64,000 nt of DNA, from the NCBI RefSeq assembly GCF_024508315.1, contig NZ_CP101987.1:2046001-2110000 (forward strand). Direction: 5' to 3'. The notes beneath the pieces are model-generated. The model saw only the letters and a program-made list of their open reading frames with translations. It ran no database searches and was not told the DNA's origin. Shown here one piece after another: positions 22,653 through 31,234 of the stretch (positions are counted from its first letter, which is position 1; each line of letters opens with the position of its first letter). Origin of the DNA: Cellulomonas xiejunii. GTDB lineage: Bacteria > Actinomycetota > Actinomycetes > Actinomycetales > Cellulomonadaceae. Made by a program: the position numbers and the translations under genes.

Positions 22653-23631
22653 GCGCGCGAGCGACCGCCTGGTGCGGATGCTCGGGATGATCGCCTACCT
22701 CGAGCGGCACGAGGACGTCCCCGTGGACCAGGTCGCGGCCCAGTTCGGCGTCACGCCCGAGCAGGTCATGGCCGACGTCGACACGCTGTGGGTCACCGGC
22801 ACGCCCGGGTACCTGCCCGACGACCTCATCGACTTCGACGCCTCGTCGTACGAGCAGGGCGTCGTGCGGCTCACGGAGGGCCGTGGCGTCACGCGGCCCC
22901 TGCGGCTCGGGCCGCGGGAGGGTGTCGCGCTGCTCGCGGCGCTGCGGTCGCTCACGGCGCTGCGCCCGGCACTCGACGCGGAGCGCGCCGCGGCGCTCGA
23001 CTCGGTGCTCGCCAAGGTGCAGGCCGCGACCGGTGACGCGGCCGCCGGCGCGCCGGTCGACGTGGAGCTCCAGGTCGGCGCTGTGCCCGCCGTCGCCGCC
23101 GCGATCGGGACCGCCCTGACGGGTCGTCGTCGCCTGCGTCTGCGGTACGTCGACGCGTCCGACGTCCTGACCGAGCGCGAGGTCGACCCCGTCCGGCTGG
23201 TCACGGCGGACGAGCACTCCTACCTGCTGGCGTGGTCGCTGGCCGCGGACGCCGAGCGCAAGTTCCGCGTCGACCGGATCGTCGAGGCGACCGTCCTGGA
23301 CGCACCGGCGGACGAGCACCCGCTCGCCGACGACGACGTCGACTTCCAGCCCGACGCGTCCGGTGAGCTCGTCACGGTCAGGCTGGCCGGGCGGGCACGG
23401 TGGGTCGCCGAGACCGTGCCCGTCGAGCGCACGCGTGAGCTGCCGGACGGGGCCTTCGAGGTCGACCTGCGCGTCGTGCAGCCCGCGTGGCTGCGGCACC
23501 TGCTCCTGCAGGTCGCCGACGAGGTCCTCGAGGTCCGCCCGTCGCACGTGGCGCGGGACACCGCCGCCGCGGCGCGCGCGGCGCTCGAGGCGTACGGCCC
23601 GCTGCTCGGCACGACGACGGGGGAGGCCTGA
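22645..23631 (+). CDS. pafC: WYL-domain transcriptional activator PafC
   Basis: Partner of PafB. The 328-residue protein has an N-terminal HTH (LGMIAYLERHEDVPVDQVAA), a WYL domain (RLRYVDASDVLTEREVDPVR) and a WCX tail. The GTG at 22645 has GAGGAGGCG about 5 nt upstream within pafB. Overlapping genes should give equimolar heterodimer subunits. Confidence 0.93.
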   Translation: MPERASDRLVRMLGMIAYLERHEDVPVDQVAAQFGVTPEQVMADVDTLWVTGTPGYLPDDLIDFDASSYEQGVVRLTEGRGVTRPLRLGPREGVALLAALRSLTALRPALDAERAAALDSVLAKVQAATGDAAAGAPVDVELQVGAVPAVAAAIGTALTGRRRLRLRYVDASDVLTEREVDPVRLVTADEHSYLLAWSLAADAERKFRVDRIVEATVLDAPADEHPLADDDVDFQPDASGELVTVRLAGRARWVAETVPVERTRELPDGAFEVDLRVVQPAWLRHLLLQVADEVLEVRPSHVARDTAAAARAALEAYGPLLGTTTGEA

Positions 23632-23632
23632 G

Positions 23633-23965
23633 GTGCTCTGGTTCACGGTCTGGACGGTCCTGGTGCTGGCGACCCTCGCCGGGGCGTTCCTGGTGGGGCG
23701 GCGGCTCTGGCGCTCGGCGGTCGCGCTCGGGCACGAGCTGGTCCGCGCCGGTGACGTCGCCGAGCAGCTCGCGCAGCGCGCCGCCGAGCTCGAGGAGCAG
23801 GCACGTGCGGCCCACGTGGAGCTGCGCCCGGCACTGGGTGGCGACGCCGACGCGCTGCGGGCCCGTGTCGAGCAGCTGCGCGCCGAGCGGCGTGAGCGAC
23901 GCGCACGGCGACGCGACAGGCACCGCGCGAGCGTCGCGGACGCGTCCGCGCGCTGGCTCGGGTGA
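23633..23965 (+). CDS. small membrane protein with coiled coil between pafC and tatA
   Basis: A 110-residue protein: one N-terminal membrane helix (about 2-22, FTVWTVLVLATLAGAFLVG), then a charged, heptad-like helix rich in Glu/Arg/Ala (about 40-95). GTG start 1 nt after the pafC stop, hence same transcript. I do not recognise a family. Its place beside tatA and the TatA-like layout (one helix plus amphipathic stretch) are suggestive, but it lacks the TatA Phe-Gly hinge. Confidence 0.7.
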   Translation: MLWFTVWTVLVLATLAGAFLVGRRLWRSAVALGHELVRAGDVAEQLAQRAAELEEQARAAHVELRPALGGDADALRARVEQLRAERRERRARRRDRHRASVADASARWLG

Positions 23966-24032
23966 CGTCGGCGGACCCAGCGTCGGCGCCCGTCCACGAG
24001 GACAGGTGCATCGGCACGCCTGAGCGACGACA

Positions 24033-24038
24033 TAGACT
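24033..24038 (+). promoter_or_regulatory. candidate -10 TAGACT of tatA
   Basis: A TANNNT hexamer 39 nt upstream of the tatA ATG, leaving a short leader that includes AGAGGGG as Shine-Dalgarno. Confidence 0.4.
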
Positions 24039-24077
24039 CGCGGGCGCAGGAACACACCGGATCACAGAGGGGTCGTC

Positions 24078-24332
24078 ATGGGCAGGAACATCAGTGCCTG
24101 GCACGTGATCATCGTCCTGGTGGTGGTCCTGCTGCTGTTCGGGGCGAACCGCCTGCCGGGGCTGGCCAAGAGCATCGGCCAGTCCATGAAGATCTTCAAG
24201 AACGAGGTCAAGGACCTCACCGACGACGACAAGCGGCACGACCCCGCTGCCGGCCCGGACCCGGTGGCCGGACCCGGGACCGACGTGCCGCCGCCGCCCC
24301 CGGCCGGGCCGCCCGCCCCGCCGCGTCCCTGA
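24078..24332 (+). CDS. tatA: Sec-independent protein translocase TatA
   Basis: Pore-forming subunit of the twin-arginine translocase. The 84-residue protein has an N-terminal membrane helix, the FGANRLPGLAKSIG hinge and amphipathic helix, and a Pro-rich acidic C-terminal tail. Located 7 nt before tatC. Confidence 0.95.
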   Translation: MGRNISAWHVIIVLVVVLLLFGANRLPGLAKSIGQSMKIFKNEVKDLTDDDKRHDPAAGPDPVAGPGTDVPPPPPAGPPAPPRP

Positions 24333-24339
24333 ACCGCCC

Positions 24340-25173
24340 GTGAGCCGGAGACCCCGGCGCGGCGCCGAGCCCGACGGCCGCATGCCGTTGCGTGAGCACC
24401 TGCGCGAGCTGCGCCGACGAATCGTGCTCGTCGCGCTGGGGCTGCTCGTCGGCGGCGTCGGCGGCTGGCTGCTGTACGAGCCGGTCTTCGACATCCTCCA
24501 GCAGCCGGTCCTCGACATCGCCGACGAACGCGGCCGGCAGGTGGCCCTGAACTTCCAGGGCGTGGCCACCGCGTTCGACATGCAGGTGAAGGTCTCGTTG
24601 TTCCTCGGCGTGCTCCTCACCGCCCCGTGGTGGATCTACCAGCTGTGGGCGTTCATCACCCCGGGTCTGACGTCCAAGGAGCGCCGGTACGCCGTCGGGT
24701 TCCTCGCCGTCGCGGTCCCGCTGTTCCTCGCCGGTGCGGCACTCGCGTGGTGGGCCCTGCCCAACGCGGTGCACCTGTTCGCGGACTTCGTCCCACCCGA
24801 GACCACCAACTGGGTCGACGCGCAGCTGTACCTGAGCTTCGTCATGCGCGTCGTCCTGGCGTTCGGCGTCGGGTTCCTGCTGCCCGTCGTCATGGTGGCG
24901 CTCAACCTGGTCGGCCTGGTGCGCGCCCGCACGTGGCTCGCGGGCTGGCGCTGGGCGGTGCTCGTCGCGTTCGTGTTCGCCGCCATCGCGACCCCCACAC
25001 CCGACGCAATGACGATGCTGGCCGTCGCCATCCCGATGTGCCTGCTCTTCTTCGCCGCCCTCGGCGTGTGCGTGCTGCACGACCGACGGCTCGACCGCAA
25101 GCTCGTCGCCCAGGGCCTGCCGCGGCTCGACGGCACGATGGCCGACGACGACACCGCACCGGGCACCGCATGA
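24340..25173 (+). CDS. tatC: Sec-independent protein translocase TatC
   Basis: Twin-arginine signal-peptide receptor. The 277-residue protein has six hydrophobic segments and the conserved MPLREHLRELRRRIV N-terminus with its Glu, then FITPGLTSKERRYA. The C-terminal tail is short and acidic. Stop overlaps the lipid kinase start (ATGA), placing tatAC in the conserved pafBC-tatAC-helY neighbourhood of actinobacteria. Confidence 0.97.
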   Translation: MSRRPRRGAEPDGRMPLREHLRELRRRIVLVALGLLVGGVGGWLLYEPVFDILQQPVLDIADERGRQVALNFQGVATAFDMQVKVSLFLGVLLTAPWWIYQLWAFITPGLTSKERRYAVGFLAVAVPLFLAGAALAWWALPNAVHLFADFVPPETTNWVDAQLYLSFVMRVVLAFGVGFLLPVVMVALNLVGLVRARTWLAGWRWAVLVAFVFAAIATPTPDAMTMLAVAIPMCLLFFAALGVCVLHDRRLDRKLVAQGLPRLDGTMADDDTAPGTA

Positions 25174-26084
25174 GCACCGTCGGTCTCGTCGTCAACCCGG
25201 TCGCCGGCACGGGACACGGCAGCAGCGTCGGACGCCGCACCCACCGTCTCCTGCGGCGTGCCGGCCACGACGTGCACGACCTGTCCGCGCCCACGCTCGC
25301 CCTGGCGACGGACCGCGCGCGCGAGGCGGCGACCGCCGGTCTGGACGCCCTGGTCGTGGTCGGCGGCGACGGCATGGTGCACCTGGGCGTCGGTGTCGTC
25401 GCGGGTACCGACCTGCCGCTCGGCATCGTCGCGGTCGGCACCGGCAACGACGTCGCGCGGTCGTTCGGTCTGCCCCGCGGCGACGTCGACCGCGCCGTCG
25501 CGGTGGTCGACCGGGCGCTGCGCGCCGGGCCGCGCCGTGTCGATGCCGTCCGCGCGGGCCCACCCGACGGGGACTCGCCACGGTGGTACGCCGGTGTCCT
25601 GTCCTGCGGTCTGGACGCCGCTGTCAACGCGCGCGCGAACGCCCTGACGTGGCCGCACGGGCACGCCCGCTACCTGCGCGCCCTGGTGCCCGAGCTCGCG
25701 GCGTTCCGCCCCTACGGCTACCGCGTCCAGGTCGACGACACCACGTGGGAGTCCGCCGGCACCCTGGTCGCCGTGGCCAACACCCCGTGGTTCGGCGGTG
25801 GCCTGCCGATCGCCCCCGACGCCGTCCCCGACGACGGCCTGCTCGACGTCGTGCTCGCCGGCCCGTTCTCACGCCGGGAGGCCGTCGGGATCTTCCCGCG
25901 CATCTACCGCGGGCGGCACGTCGACGACCCGCGGGTGCGCGTCCTGCGCGGGCGCCGGGTCCTCGTCGAGCCCGCGCCCGACCTGGGCCCCGCACCACCT
26001 GCCGCCTTCGCGGACGGCGAGCGCCTCGGTGGCCTGCCCCTGCTGGTCGAGGTGGTACCGGGGGCGCTCCTCCTGCTCGGGTAG
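25170..26084 (+). CDS. diacylglycerol kinase-family lipid kinase
   Basis: A 304-residue protein of the DAGK catalytic family. It has VVNPVAGTG at the N-terminus, the nucleotide-binding GGDGMVHLGVGVV (canonical GGDGT-x-N-E modified to GGDGMVHLG) and GTGNDVARSFGLP. The C-terminal region ends with a LVEVVPGALLLL-type strand. The substrate may be diacylglycerol or another lipid; the altered GGDG loop leaves that open. Overlaps tatC by 4 bp. Confidence 0.88.
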   Translation: MSTVGLVVNPVAGTGHGSSVGRRTHRLLRRAGHDVHDLSAPTLALATDRAREAATAGLDALVVVGGDGMVHLGVGVVAGTDLPLGIVAVGTGNDVARSFGLPRGDVDRAVAVVDRALRAGPRRVDAVRAGPPDGDSPRWYAGVLSCGLDAAVNARANALTWPHGHARYLRALVPELAAFRPYGYRVQVDDTTWESAGTLVAVANTPWFGGGLPIAPDAVPDDGLLDVVLAGPFSRREAVGIFPRIYRGRHVDDPRVRVLRGRRVLVEPAPDLGPAPPAAFADGERLGGLPLLVEVVPGALLLLG

Positions 26085-26118
26085 CGACGTGCCGCGCGCC
26101 CGGGGGACCCCACGTGCC

Positions 26119-26124
26119 TAGGGT
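26119..26124 (+). promoter_or_regulatory. -10 TAGGGT of helY
   Basis: Ends 6 nt before the helY GTG; a leaderless-type promoter. Confidence 0.55.
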
Positions 26125-26130
26125 TGCCCC

Positions 26131-29001
26131 GTGCCCTCACGTCGCCGCAGCACCCCACGCGTCGCGCCCGACACGCTCGAGCCGAACCGCCCGTCCTCCC
26201 CACCCGAGCCGTCACCGGCCGAGCGCTACGCCGCGTCCCGGCGTCGCGCCGCCGCCGACCGCGGCCGGCTCGCGGAGTTCCGGGCGCGGCTCGACTTCCC
26301 GCTCGACGACTTCCAGGTCGAGGCGTGCGCCGCCCTGGAACGCGGTAGCGGCGTCCTCGTCGCCGCACCCACCGGGGCCGGCAAGACGGTCGTCGGGGAG
26401 TTCGCCGTCCACCTGGCACTCGCGGCCGGACGCAAGGCGTTCTACACGACACCCATCAAGGCGCTGTCCAACCAGAAGTACGCCGACCTGGCCCGGCTGC
26501 ACGGCACCGAGCGCGTCGGGCTGCTGACCGGCGACACCACCGTCAACGGTGACGCCGACGTGGTCGTCATGACCACCGAGGTGCTGCGCAACATGCTGTA
26601 CGCCGGCTCGGCGGCGCTCGACGGCCTCGGGTACGTCGTCATGGACGAGGTCCACTACCTCGCGGACAGGTTCCGCGGGCCCGTGTGGGAAGAGGTGATC
26701 ATCCACCTGCCCGACGACGTCCAGCTGGTCTCGTTGTCCGCGACGGTGTCCAACGCGGAGGAGTTCGGCGACTGGCTCGCCACCGTGCGGGGCGACACCA
26801 CCGTCGTCGTCAGCGAGCACCGTCCCGTCCCGCTGGGGCAGCACGTCCTGGTGGGCGACCGGCTCCTCGATCTGTACGCCGGGCACGTCGACCCCACCGC
26901 GCCGGGCGTCGACCCGCCCATCAACCCTGACCTCACCCACCTGCTGCGGCGTCAACCGCCGGGGGAGCGGGAGCGCCGCGGGCCACGCGACCGGGGGGAC
27001 CGCGGGCGCGGCGGCCACCGGCCCGGCACGGGAGTGCGCCCCGCGCCGCGGTTCGTGGTCGTCGACGAGCTCGACCAGGCCGGGCTCCTGCCTGCCATCG
27101 TCTTCATCTTCTCCCGCCTCGGCTGCGAGTCCGCGGTGCAGCAGTGCCTGACCGCCGGCGTGCGCCTGACCACCCCGGCGGAGCGGGCCGACATCCGGCG
27201 CGTCGCCGAGGAGCGGTGCGCGGCCATCCCGCCGGAGGACCTCGAGATCCTCGGCTACGACGCGTTCGTCGAGGGTCTCGTGCGGGGCGTCGCCGCACAC
27301 CACGCAGGCATGCTGCCGCTGTTCAAGGAGACGGTGGAGGACCTGTTCTCCCGGGGCTGGGTCAAGGTCGTGTTCGCCACCGAGACCCTCGCGCTGGGCA
27401 TCAACATGCCCGCCCGGTCGGTCGTGCTCGAGAAGCTCGTGAAGTGGGACGGCAGCTCGCACGTCGACGTCACACCGGGGGAGTACACCCAGCTCACCGG
27501 GCGGGCGGGCCGCCGCGGCATCGACACCGAGGGGCACGCCGTCGTCGTCGCGCACGGCGCCCTCGACCCCGTGCAGCTCGCCGGGCTCGCGTCACGGCGG
27601 CTGTACCCGCTGCGCTCGTCCTTCCGCCCCACGTACAACATGGCCGTCAACCTCGTCGCGCAGGTCGGGCGCGAGCGGGCCCGCGACGTCCTCGAGACGT
27701 CCTTCGCGCAGTTCCAGGCGGACCGCGGCGTGGTGGGACTGGCACGCCAGGCGCAGACGCACGCCGAGGCGCTGGAGGGCTACGCCGAGGCGATGTCGTG
27801 CCACCTCGGCGACTTCGGCCAGTACATGGACCTGCGCCGGGCGATCACCGACCGCGAGCGCGGCCTGGCGAAGGCCCAGGCCGCGACGCGGCGCGCCGAC
27901 GTCGCGCGCACGCTCGAGGGCCTGCGCGTCGGTGACGTCGTGGAGATCCCCGCCGGACGGCGCGTCGAGCACGCAGTCGTCGTCGACCCCGGCGGCAAGG
28001 GCGGGTTCGACGGGCCGCGGCCGACCGTCCTGACCACGGACCGGCAGGTCCGCCGCCTGACCGTCGCGGACGTGGGGACCGGCCTGCGCACCGTCGGTCG
28101 GCTCAAGGTCCCGGGTCGGTTCGAGGTCCGGGCGCCCGCCGCCCGGCGCGACCTGGCGGCGCGGCTGCGGTCCCGGCTCGACGAGCTCGACCTCGCCCCG
28201 GCACCCGCGCGCGCTGCCGGCCGGCGCGCGGAGCGCAGGTCGGCAGCCGCCGACGACGCCGAGCTCGAGTCGCTGCGTCGCGAGCTGCGCGCGCACCCGT
28301 GCCACCGCTGCCCCGAGCGGGAGGACCACGCGCGGTGGGCCGAGCGCTGGGCACGGCTGCGGGACGAGCACGCCGCACTGGTGCGACGGATCGCCGGGCG
28401 CACCGGCTCGATCGCGGCCGTGTTCGACCGCATCTGCGACGTGCTGTGCACCCTCGGGTACCTCACGACGGACGAGTTCGGCGCCCTGCAGGTCACCCCG
28501 GACGGCGGCTGGTTGCGCCGCCTGTACGCGGAGAACGACCTGGTGCTGGCGGAGTGCCTGCGCCGTGGCGTGTGGGACGAGCTCGACGCGCCCGGGCTCG
28601 CCGCGGCGGTCTCCACGATCGTGTACCGGTCGCGTCGGGACGACGCCGCGGAGGCGCGCGTCCCGGGAGGTCCGGACAGCCGCCTCGGTCGCGCGCTCGA
28701 CGCCGCGGTCCGGGCGTGGTCCCAGCTCGAGGACCTCGAGCACGACGCGCGGCTCGAGACCATCCAGCCGCTCGACATGGGCCTGGTCGAACCGATCCAC
28801 CGGTGGGCGGCCGGTCGCAGCCTGGACGCCGTGCTGCGTGGGTCGGACCTCGCTGCGGGGGACTTCGTGCGCTGGTGCAAGCAGGTGATCGACGTCCTCG
28901 ACCAGATCTCGGGCGCCGCGCCCACGGCCCGCCTACGTACCACGGCGGACCGCGCGGTGACCGCTCTGCGCCGCGGCGTGGTGGCGTACTCGGCCGTCTG
29001 A
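26131..29001 (+). CDS. helY: Ski2/Mtr4-like superfamily II RNA helicase
   Basis: A 956-residue helicase homologous to mycobacterial HelY, found in the same place after tatC. Motifs: Walker A APTGAGKT near 79, DEVH near 171, SATVSN, and motif VI QLTGRAGRRGID near 453. A C-terminal DSHCT-type domain follows (PLDMGLVEPIHRWA). Between the two RecA domains (about residues 274-305) is a low-complexity Arg/Gly-rich insert. It probably remodels RNA; the substrate in actinobacteria is not established. Confidence 0.93.
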   Translation: MPSRRRSTPRVAPDTLEPNRPSSPPEPSPAERYAASRRRAAADRGRLAEFRARLDFPLDDFQVEACAALERGSGVLVAAPTGAGKTVVGEFAVHLALAAGRKAFYTTPIKALSNQKYADLARLHGTERVGLLTGDTTVNGDADVVVMTTEVLRNMLYAGSAALDGLGYVVMDEVHYLADRFRGPVWEEVIIHLPDDVQLVSLSATVSNAEEFGDWLATVRGDTTVVVSEHRPVPLGQHVLVGDRLLDLYAGHVDPTAPGVDPPINPDLTHLLRRQPPGERERRGPRDRGDRGRGGHRPGTGVRPAPRFVVVDELDQAGLLPAIVFIFSRLGCESAVQQCLTAGVRLTTPAERADIRRVAEERCAAIPPEDLEILGYDAFVEGLVRGVAAHHAGMLPLFKETVEDLFSRGWVKVVFATETLALGINMPARSVVLEKLVKWDGSSHVDVTPGEYTQLTGRAGRRGIDTEGHAVVVAHGALDPVQLAGLASRRLYPLRSSFRPTYNMAVNLVAQVGRERARDVLETSFAQFQADRGVVGLARQAQTHAEALEGYAEAMSCHLGDFGQYMDLRRAITDRERGLAKAQAATRRADVARTLEGLRVGDVVEIPAGRRVEHAVVVDPGGKGGFDGPRPTVLTTDRQVRRLTVADVGTGLRTVGRLKVPGRFEVRAPAARRDLAARLRSRLDELDLAPAPARAAGRRAERRSAAADDAELESLRRELRAHPCHRCPEREDHARWAERWARLRDEHAALVRRIAGRTGSIAAVFDRICDVLCTLGYLTTDEFGALQVTPDGGWLRRLYAENDLVLAECLRRGVWDELDAPGLAAAVSTIVYRSRRDDAAEARVPGGPDSRLGRALDAAVRAWSQLEDLEHDARLETIQPLDMGLVEPIHRWAAGRSLDAVLRGSDLAAGDFVRWCKQVIDVLDQISGAAPTARLRTTADRAVTALRRGVVAYSAV

Positions 29002-29059
29002 CCGCGGGCGGGTCGGACGCCTGTCCGACCCGCAGACGCCACGACCGTCCAGGTGGCCC

Positions 29060-29065
29060 TATCGT
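29060..29065 (+). promoter_or_regulatory. -10 TATCGT of the amidohydrolase gene
   Basis: Ends 8 nt before GTG 29074 and supports that start over GTG 29053. Confidence 0.5.
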
Positions 29066-29073
29066 GGACCGCT

Positions 29074-30705
29074 GTGACCTCGACCCTCTACCGGCACGGC
29101 GTCGTGCACTCACCGACGGACCCCTTCGCCGAGGCTCTGCTCGTCGAGGACGGGGTGATCGCCTGGCTCGGCTCGGACGACACCGCTGACGGCCTCGTCG
29201 CAGGCGTCGACGAGGTCGTGGAGCTGCAGGGGGCGCTCGTCGCCCCCGGGTTCGTCGACGCACACGTGCACCTCCTCGAGACCGCCCTGGCCGCCGCCGG
29301 GCTGGACCTGACAGCGGCCGGGGGAGTGCCGAGCGCGGCCGCCGCGCTGGACGCCGTCGCCCGCATCGCGTCGTCCCGCGCGCCAGGTGACCGCCGCGTC
29401 GTGCACGGCACCGGGTGGGACGAGAGCACGTGGCCCGAAGGACGACCCCCGACCCGGCACGAGCTCGACGTCGCCGGGCAGGGCCTGCCGGTCTACCTGG
29501 CGCGGGTCGACGTGCACTCCGCCGTGGTCTCCAGCGCGCTGGCCGACCTCGCCGGGCTGCGCGACCTGCCCGGCTGGTCGGACGACGGCCGGGTCACGGG
29601 CGCAGCGCACCACGCCGCGCGTGCCGTGGCGCGGGCCGTCGGACCCCAGGAGCGCAGCCAGCTGTACCGCGACGTCCTCGCACAGGCCGCCGCGCAGGGC
29701 ATCGTCTCCGTCCACGAGCAGTCCGCGCCCCACGTCGACACGCGGGACGGGCTGCGTGAGCTGCTGACGACCACCGCCGACGACGCCTCCGGGCTGCCGC
29801 TCGTCATCGGGTACCGCGCGGAGCAGTGCGTCACCGTGGACGACGCCCGCGCGCTCCTGGCCGACCTGCCCGGCCTGACGGGGATCGGGGGGGACCTGAA
29901 CGTCGACGGGTCCATCGGTTCACGTACCGCCGCCCTGCGGCACCCGTACGCCGACGCACCCGGCACGTCGGGCACGCTGCACATGTCGGCCGAGCAGATC
30001 GCGAACCACGTGACCGCGGTGACCCGCGCCGGGCGGCACGCGGCGTTCCACGTCATCGGCGACCGCGCGCTGGACGAGCTCCTGCTGGGTCTGCGCGCCG
30101 CGGCCGATGTCGAGGGCACAGCGGCGATCGCCGCCGCGGGTCACCGCGTGGAGCACGCCGAGATGGTCGACGCGCACTCGTTGGCGCAGATGGTGCTGCT
30201 GGGCCTGCGGCTGTCCGTGCAGCCCGCGTTCGACACGGCGTGGGGCGGCCCTGACGGGATGTACGCGACCCGGCTGGGACGCGGGCGGGCTGCGTCCCTC
30301 AACCCGTTCGCCGACCTGGCGGCGGCCGGTGTGCCGCTCGCCCTGGGCTCGGACGCACCCGTGACACCGTTCGACCCGTGGGCCGGTGTGCGCGGCGCGT
30401 CGGGGCACCACGAGGCGGACCAGCGGATCTCGGTGCGCGCCGCGTTCCGTGCCGCGACCCGCGGTGGGTGGCGGCTCGCCGGGCTCGACCACAGCGGCGC
30501 CGGGGAGGTGCGGGTCGGCGCGCCGGCGCACCTCGCCGTGTGGCAGGCCGAGCACCTCGTCGTCCAGGCGTCGCGGACCTCGACGTGGAGCGCCGACCCT
30601 CGCGCCGGCAGCCCGCTGCTGCCGGACCTGGGGCCCGACGAGCCCACGCCGCGGTGCCTGCGGACGACGCGCGCCGGGGTCGTCCTGCACGACGCGCTGG
30701 ACTGA
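29074..30705 (+). CDS. amidohydrolase family 3 protein
   Basis: A 543-residue metal-dependent hydrolase of the YtcJ/N-acyl-amino-acid deacylase-like group. The HxH metal site is in GFVDAHVHLLETAL. Other ligands fall at the HVIGDRALDE and VEHAEMVD stretches and the final Asp in ALGSDAPVTPFDPW. The N-terminal beta-sandwich closes around LVEDGVIAWLGSDD. No signal peptide. Substrate cannot be predicted. Start chosen from the -10 position and because upstream codons lie within the promoter. Confidence 0.85.
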   Translation: MTSTLYRHGVVHSPTDPFAEALLVEDGVIAWLGSDDTADGLVAGVDEVVELQGALVAPGFVDAHVHLLETALAAAGLDLTAAGGVPSAAAALDAVARIASSRAPGDRRVVHGTGWDESTWPEGRPPTRHELDVAGQGLPVYLARVDVHSAVVSSALADLAGLRDLPGWSDDGRVTGAAHHAARAVARAVGPQERSQLYRDVLAQAAAQGIVSVHEQSAPHVDTRDGLRELLTTTADDASGLPLVIGYRAEQCVTVDDARALLADLPGLTGIGGDLNVDGSIGSRTAALRHPYADAPGTSGTLHMSAEQIANHVTAVTRAGRHAAFHVIGDRALDELLLGLRAAADVEGTAAIAAAGHRVEHAEMVDAHSLAQMVLLGLRLSVQPAFDTAWGGPDGMYATRLGRGRAASLNPFADLAAAGVPLALGSDAPVTPFDPWAGVRGASGHHEADQRISVRAAFRAATRGGWRLAGLDHSGAGEVRVGAPAHLAVWQAEHLVVQASRTSTWSADPRAGSPLLPDLGPDEPTPRCLRTTRAGVVLHDALD

Positions 30706-30881
30706 TGTGCGCTACCCGTCCGACGGCGGGTGAAAAAGCGCGGCAATCGGGCGCCGCGGCGAATCGTCCCTGTCGCCCCGAATCGCGACACGCTGACGAC
30801 ACGCCGGGTGAAGTCTTCCCTGAACGGTCGAAGCGGACGCTGTGGCCTGGGTCGATCCTCCTGACCAGCCCGGACGTCCCC

Positions 30882-30909
30882 TTGACACGATGGGCCAGCG
30901 GGGTAGTTT
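30882..30909 (+). promoter_or_regulatory. sigma-A promoter TTGACA-N16-TAGTTT
   Basis: A perfect -35 hexamer, a 16-bp spacer and a good -10; one of the best-matching housekeeping promoters in the window. The start of transcription would be near 30916, just ahead of the inverted repeat at 30930-30970. Confidence 0.7.
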
Positions 30910-31222
30910 CGCAGTGGCCCGTCGTTGCGGGCACCGGAGGGGGATCCACACGTACCGCTGATCCGGTGCCGCACGGTCCGAGCTCCGGCCGGGTCCGCGC
31001 GCTCAACAGAAAACGGCAGGACATGTCCTCGCCGGTACGAAGGGCGCGCGGGCCGGTCGGTCGGGCCGGCCGTGCGGTGCGGCCGAGCGGTCCGGTCCGA
31101 CAGAGCGGTCGAGCATCACCGGTCGGACACGGGCGTCGGGCGGGGGAGCGCGACGCACCATCGGCGGCGCGCCTGGGCTTTGCGCCGCGGAGCCTCCCGC
31201 CGGAGCCACCCCGTCGCTGACG

Positions 31223-31228
31223 TAACCT
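31223..31228 (+). promoter_or_regulatory. -10 TAACCT of lnt
   Basis: Ends 6 nt before the lnt GTG; a leaderless-type promoter. Confidence 0.55.
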
Positions 31229-31234
31229 GCTGCA

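Larger units (their letters stand above)
30706..31234 (+). other. 529-bp gene-free stretch before lnt
   Basis: Holds a well-formed sigma-A promoter at 30882-30909 and a 9-bp inverted repeat (30930-30938 with 30962-30970). There is also a doubtful 65-codon Arg/Pro/Gly-rich ORF (ATG 31023 to 31220) with a poor ribosome site (AGGA only 2 nt away). The lnt gene has its own -10 at 31223, so this region probably specifies a separate short RNA or leader. A weak hairpin (CCCGTC/GGCGGG near 30714-30729) followed by GAAAAA may end the amidohydrolase transcript. Confidence 0.5.

Noticed and set aside
31023..31220. A 65-codon ORF after the strong promoter at 30882
   Set aside because: The ribosome site is poor and the protein is Arg/Pro/Gly low complexity; listed only as a doubtful ORF in the gene-free stretch.
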